From contig CAZHHH010000013.1 of assembly GCA_964532085.1 (NCBI GenBank), forward strand, positions 1-35,284: DNA of 35,284 nt, given 5' to 3'. This document shows, one piece after another, positions 32,219-35,284 of the stretch (position 1 is the first letter of the stretch; every line of letters begins with the position of its first letter). A model generated the notes under the pieces. That model saw nothing but the letters and a program-made list of their open reading frames with translations, was not told the DNA's origin and ran no database searches. A program made the position numbers and the translations under genes. The DNA is from CAZHHH01 sp964532085. Lineage in GTDB: Bacteria; Bacteroidota; Bacteroidia; Bacteroidales; Marinilabiliaceae.

Positions 32219-33691
32219 ATGGAATATAAAGAATATTTAAAAAATGAACGTGCTGTTGATTGGCGTGTTGATTTAAGAAAAGAACTTAAAACTAAAGATA
32301 GGACGGGACTTGTAAGAACAGAAATGCCTACAGAACCGCCTGTGGAAAGAAGTCGTTCGTATGTTGAAGTAAATCAAGGATTGACAGAAGCACAGGCTAT
32401 TGCAGAGGCAAGGCGTTGTATAGATTGTCCAGACCCGACTTGTATTTCGGGCTGTCCTGTGGAGATTAATATACCAAAGTTTATAAAAAATATTGAACGT
32501 GGTGACTTTTTACAAGCTGCGTCGGTGCTAAAGGAAACGAGCACTTTGCCAGCTGTTTGTGGTCGTGTCTGTCCACAAGAGAAACAGTGTGAAGAGAGTT
32601 GTTTTTATACTATAAAACTAAATAAACCTGCTGTTGCTATTGGTCATTTAGAAAGATTTGCTGCTGATTATGAGCATAATAGTGGTGAGATTTCTGTTCC
32701 GTATATTGAAGAGCCTAATGGTATTAAGGTTGCTGTTATTGGTTCTGGCCCTGCTGGACTATCTTTTGCTGGTGATATGGCTAAGCTTGGTTATGATGTT
32801 ACAATGTTTGAAGCACTGCACGAGATTGGTGGTGTTTTAAAATATGGTATTCCTGAATTTAGACTTCCAAACAGGGTTGTTGATATCGAAATAGACAGTT
32901 TGGCAAAAATGGGAGTTAAGTTTGAGACTAACTTTATTGTAGGCAAAACTGCAACTGTTGAAGATTTACGTGAAGAGGGTTTTAAAGGATTTTTCGTTGG
33001 AAGTGGAGCTGGTTTACCTCGTTTTATGAATATACCAGGTGAAAATCTTGTTGGTATTTTAAGTTCTAACGAATATTTGACTCGTGTAAACTTAATGGGT
33101 GCGTCACTTCAAGGTATGGATACGCCAGTTGTACAAGGCAAAAAGGTTGCTGTTATTGGAGGTGGAAATACTGCTATGGATTCAGTTAGAACCGCACTGC
33201 GATTGGGGGCTGAAAAAGCTACAATCATATATCGTCGCTCATTGGAAGAAATGCCTGCACGTGTTGAAGAAGTAGAGCACGCACAGGAAGAGGGTGTTGA
33301 GTTTTTAACTCTTCATAATCCTGTTGAATATATAGGCGATGATAAAGGTCGTGTGAAGCAAATTCGTCTTCAAAAAATGGAGTTGGGTGAGCCTGATGCT
33401 AGTGGTCGTCGTTCACCGGTTGCTATTGATGGTTCTGAGTATATTATAGATGCTGATACTGTTGTTGTGAGTGTTGGAGTTTCTCCAAATCCGCTAATTC
33501 CACAATCTTTACCTGATTTAAAGGTGTCGAGATGGGGAACGCTAGAGGTTAATTCGGAGACTCTTCAAACATCAATACCAGATATTTTTGCAGGTGGTGA
33601 CATCGTTAGGGGTGGAGCAACTGTAATTTTGGCAATGGGTGATGGTAGAAAGGCTGCTAAATCTATGGATGAGTATCTAAAAGGGTTGTAG
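32219..33691 (+). CDS. NfnB/SudA-like flavoprotein (GltD family)
   Basis: A 490-residue subunit resembling the glutamate synthase small chain. The N-terminal iron-sulfur domain has C67, C70, C75, C79 (CIDCPDPTCISGC) and C114, C118, C124, C128 (CGRVCPQEKQCEESC), consistent with two [4Fe-4S] clusters. The FAD site is VAVIGSGPAGLSFAGDM (~170-186), the NADPH site VAVIGGGNTAMDSVRTA (~310-326), and the C-terminal FAD contact is DIFAGGDIVRGGATVILAMGDG. No large glutamate synthase gene (gltB) is adjacent. The NfnA/SudB-like partner upstream therefore makes Nfn/Sud more likely than GOGAT. A role in balancing NADH, NADPH and ferredoxin in an anaerobe is inferred. A DHOD-like gene follows after 30 bp. 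Confidence 0.92.
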   Translation: MEYKEYLKNERAVDWRVDLRKELKTKDRTGLVRTEMPTEPPVERSRSYVEVNQGLTEAQAIAEARRCIDCPDPTCISGCPVEINIPKFIKNIERGDFLQAASVLKETSTLPAVCGRVCPQEKQCEESCFYTIKLNKPAVAIGHLERFAADYEHNSGEISVPYIEEPNGIKVAVIGSGPAGLSFAGDMAKLGYDVTMFEALHEIGGVLKYGIPEFRLPNRVVDIEIDSLAKMGVKFETNFIVGKTATVEDLREEGFKGFFVGSGAGLPRFMNIPGENLVGILSSNEYLTRVNLMGASLQGMDTPVVQGKKVAVIGGGNTAMDSVRTALRLGAEKATIIYRRSLEEMPARVEEVEHAQEEGVEFLTLHNPVEYIGDDKGRVKQIRLQKMELGEPDASGRRSPVAIDGSEYIIDADTVVVSVGVSPNPLIPQSLPDLKVSRWGTLEVNSETLQTSIPDIFAGGDIVRGGATVILAMGDGRKAAKSMDEYLKGL

Positions 33692-33721
33692 TAGCATTAT
33701 TTTACACTAAAAAATACAATT

Positions 33722-34717
33722 ATGGCAAATCTTAAAACAAAATATTTAGGACTTGAACTTAAAAATCCACTTATTGTTGGTAGTTCAGGTCTCACAGCAA
33801 AAGCAGAATCTATAATTCAACTGGCAGAAATTGGTGCTGGTGCTGTTGTGTTAAAATCTATTTTTGAAGAGGAGATTCAAAAAGAGTATGAAGAGGCTTT
33901 CAAAAAAGAGATTGGGGAATTACAAAATAATTTGGAATATCTTGATTATCTTGACTATGAAATTAAGGATGAGCGATTAAAAAAGACAGCGGATTTAATT
34001 TCGGAGGTTAAAAAAAGCTGTGATATTCCAATTATAGCAAGTATAAACTGTCGTTCAGTTGGTGAGTGGTTTGCTTATGCAGCTAGTTTGCAAACTGCAG
34101 GTGCTGATGCGCTAGAATTAAATATTTCTATAAATTCAACTTCTCCAACAGAAAATGCATCAAAAATAACTGAGCAGTATATTAATATTATACGAAAAGT
34201 AAAAGAGTATGTGAAAATTCCAGTTTCTGTAAAGTTATCTCCATATTTTACAGATTTACCGCACGTTATTTCTCAAATGGAAGAGATTGGTGTTGACGGC
34301 ATCGTACTTTTTAATAGATTTTATAATCCTGACTTTGATTTGAACAGTTTGAGTTTAAAACCAACACAGGTCTATTCAAATCCCAACGACTACGTTTGGC
34401 CGTTGAGATGGACATCTATTTTATCTAAGCAATTAAATTCTGTTGATATTTCTGCATCAACTGGTGTTCATTCAACCGATTCATTTATTAAAATGTTAGT
34501 TGCTGGTGCGTCAACTGTTCAGGTGGTGTCGGCTCTTTATAAAAATGGTAATACTTATATATTAGACTTTTTATCAGCATTAAAAGATTGGATGGAAAAG
34601 AATAATTTAGAGGATTTAGATGCTGTAAAAGGCGTTGGAGAAAAATTATTCCCAAAAAATTCTGAACTTTTTGAAAGAGTACAATTTATGAAATATTTCG
34701 GCGGTTTTAATGAGTAG
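33722..34717 (+). CDS. Dihydroorotate-dehydrogenase-like protein lacking the catalytic residue
   Basis: A 331-residue TIM-barrel flavoprotein of the DHOD family. FMN-barrel features are kept: LKNPLIVGSSGLTA, VLKSIFEEE near residue 45, IPIIASINC, VKLSPYF with its lysine near 174, and ISASTGVHS. At the active-site loop, true DHODs read N-[LV]-S-[CS]-P-N. Here the sequence is NISINSTSPT, with I137 where the base Cys (class 1A) or Ser (class 1B/2) belongs, so orotate synthesis is unlikely. Annotation pipelines usually call this family dihydroorotate dehydrogenase-like. Linkage 30 bp behind the Nfn/Sud pair suggests it receives or donates electrons through the PyrK-like subunit, which is inference. 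The TAG stop lies at the edge of a dispersed GC-rich repeat. Confidence 0.88.
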   Translation: MANLKTKYLGLELKNPLIVGSSGLTAKAESIIQLAEIGAGAVVLKSIFEEEIQKEYEEAFKKEIGELQNNLEYLDYLDYEIKDERLKKTADLISEVKKSCDIPIIASINCRSVGEWFAYAASLQTAGADALELNISINSTSPTENASKITEQYINIIRKVKEYVKIPVSVKLSPYFTDLPHVISQMEEIGVDGIVLFNRFYNPDFDLNSLSLKPTQVYSNPNDYVWPLRWTSILSKQLNSVDISASTGVHSTDSFIKMLVAGASTVQVVSALYKNGNTYILDFLSALKDWMEKNNLEDLDAVKGVGEKLFPKNSELFERVQFMKYFGGFNE

Positions 34718-34739
34718 GGGCGCTCCTACGTGGGCGACC
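34714..34739 (+). repeat. Copy of the GGGGCGCCCCTACGTGGGCGACC repeat
   Basis: 26 bp matching half of the palindrome at 30585-30625 with one substitution. It overlaps the TAG stop codon of the DHOD-like gene (34715-34717). Confidence 0.75.
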
Positions 34740-34803
34740 GCTTTGATTGGCACCCTAATCAGTTAGCGACCGCAATAAATAAGTCTGTGCGTATAATATC
34801 TAT

Positions 34804-34848
34804 TTTTTATTTGTAGAGGCAACGGCCGTGCGCCTCTACAAATAAAAA
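34804..34848. terminator. Long perfect hairpin between convergent genes (bidirectional terminator)
   Basis: 17-bp perfect arms (34804-34820 and 34832-34848; core GTAGAGGC/GCCTCTAC flanked by T-rich and A-rich runs) surround an 11-nt loop, AACGGCCGTGC. It lies between the DHOD-like operon and the convergent XRE gene and can terminate both. The loop and core resemble the GTAGAGGCAGATGGCCGTC phrase at ~27016. Confidence 0.82.
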
Positions 34849-34869
34849 CATATTGATTTGTTTATTCTT

Positions 34870-35169
34870 CTATAAAAAAGTTAATCCTATTTTTCGACCT
34901 AATCCTTGCTCAAAAATCCTGAATAAAGTTGACAGTTGTATATTTCCTTTACCATTTTCAATTTTTGAAATATAACTTTTCTTTGTTCCAGCTCTCTCTG
35001 CCAGTTCTTCTTGTGTTAAATTAGCTTCTCGACGAGCCTCTTTCAACATTTCGCTAACAATAAACATCTGAGCACCCTCTTCATATTTACTACGACTGTT
35101 TGTACCAATTTCACCGTGCTCTTCATTTATTAGCTCTTCAAATGTCGTTATGTTTGTGTATTTGTCCAT
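34870..35169 (-). CDS. XRE-family antitoxin-like transcriptional regulator
   Basis: A 99-residue protein from ATG 35169. A longer frame from TTG 35220 is rejected because a consensus promoter lies between. The N-terminal ~40 residues (FEELINEEHGEIGTNSRSKYEEGAQMF) resemble the toxin-binding arm of HigA/RelB-type antitoxins. Residues ~43-95 form an XRE helix-turn-helix (MLKEARREANLTQEELAERAG, then SYISKIENGKGNIQLSTLFRIF). Members normally pair with a RelE/ParE toxin encoded directly upstream and repress the shared promoter. Here no toxin frame precedes it within the window: the gene has its own promoter, and upstream of that is a non-coding palindrome. It may be a solitary regulator or an orphan antitoxin. 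Confidence 0.85.
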   Translation of the reverse strand: MDKYTNITTFEELINEEHGEIGTNSRSKYEEGAQMFIVSEMLKEARREANLTQEELAERAGTKKSYISKIENGKGNIQLSTLFRIFEQGLGRKIGLTFL

Positions 35170-35190
35170 AATATCTGTTTTTAGCTCTAA

Positions 35191-35220
35191 CAAAGTTATC
35201 TTTAAAGGTAACAAAAGCAA
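35191..35220 (-). promoter_or_regulatory. Consensus Bacteroidota promoter of the XRE gene
   Basis: On the minus strand, TTG (35220-35218), 19 bp, then TAACTTTG (35198-35191) is an exact match to TTG-N19-TAnnTTTG. Transcription would start ~7 nt past the -7 box, leaving a ~15-nt leader before ATG 35169. This also fixes the start codon. Confidence 0.75.
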
Positions 35221-35257
35221 TATTTTTAATGTTTTTGTTTAAATACTATTTATAATT

Positions 35258-35283
35258 TAACCCCCCGACCCCCTAAAGGGGGA
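35258..35283. repeat. Short G/C palindrome, CCCCC-TAAA-GGGGG (second copy)
   Basis: CCCCC (35269-35273), TAAA, GGGGG (35278-35282), preceded by CCCCCCGA. It is the reverse-oriented copy of 1402-1427 and is cut by the window edge. Confidence 0.65.
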
Positions 35284-35284
35284 G

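Noticed and set aside
32219..33691. Annotation as glutamate synthase small subunit
   Set aside because: No gltB is adjacent, and the upstream gene encodes an NfnA/SudB-type partner.
33722..34717. Annotation as PyrD of pyrimidine synthesis
   Set aside because: The catalytic Cys/Ser position is Ile137, and the genes around it are Nfn/Sud-like rather than pyr genes.
35170..35220. N-terminal extension of the XRE protein from TTG 35220
   Set aside because: The extension coincides with a consensus -33/-7 promoter, so it would not be transcribed.

Overview
The window is AT-rich, densely coded DNA from a member of the Bacteroidota, probably close to the Bacteroidales/Marinilabiliales. The evidence is a CarboxypepD_reg-type TonB receptor, a PorE-like TPR/PD40 protein, an HYC_CC_PP small protein, DUF3347-tailed efflux adaptors, large PAS hybrid kinases, missing Shine-Dalgarno sequences, and promoters of the form TTG-N19/20-TAnnTTTG. 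Genus cannot be assigned from sequence alone. One 100-N scaffold gap (8665-8764) lies inside a gene.

Layout. 1-577: the 5' part of a PorE-like outer-membrane-associated protein (minus strand). 910-9010: a Cu(I)/Ag(I) efflux locus, with a Cys-rich HYC_CC_PP protein, a CusA-type RND pump carrying the three export methionines, a TolC-family channel, and a CusB-type adaptor with a His-rich segment, a heavy-metal-binding domain and two tandem DUF3347 domains. It ends in a strong terminator. 9124-23397: a signalling block. A membrane hybrid kinase converges on an ABCG-like ABC transporter, which follows a kinase with a periplasmic solute-binding domain. Divergent from these is an operon of a PAS/GAF kinase, a response regulator fused to a degenerate kinase-like module, and two unrecognised secreted proteins.

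23398-24040 is non-coding and hairpin-rich, bracketed by 127-bp direct repeats that each contain the same bidirectional terminator. 24041-26917 (minus strand): DUF3820 protein, aldo/keto reductase, acidic hypothetical protein and a PiT-family (CysP-like) anion permease, with a telomere-like heptamer repeat in one spacer. 26918-27475 holds a ~370-bp segment bounded by inverted repeats and filled with hairpins. 27476-30475 (minus strand): TonB-dependent receptor preceded by a His-rich exported protein, suggesting metal or metal-complex uptake. 30476-30823: palindromic repeats. 30824-31165: SUI1/YciH factor.

31379-34717: an operon of an NfnA/SudB-like flavoprotein, an NfnB/SudA-like (GltD-type) flavoprotein and a dihydroorotate-dehydrogenase-like protein that lacks the catalytic Cys/Ser. 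It probably encodes a soluble electron-transfer complex. 34870-35169: an antitoxin-like XRE regulator with its own promoter and no visible toxin.

The main themes are metal handling (Cus efflux at one end, TonB receptor plus His-rich protein at the other), dense two-component signalling around an ABC transporter, and spacers occupied by several families of short GC-rich palindromes. No CRISPR array, rRNA, tRNA, transposase or phage gene was seen. The best candidates for something new are the tandem DUF3347 adaptor, the split kinase/pseudo-kinase operon with its two secreted proteins, the Nfn-like plus DHOD-like operon, and the inverted-repeat-bounded hairpin element.
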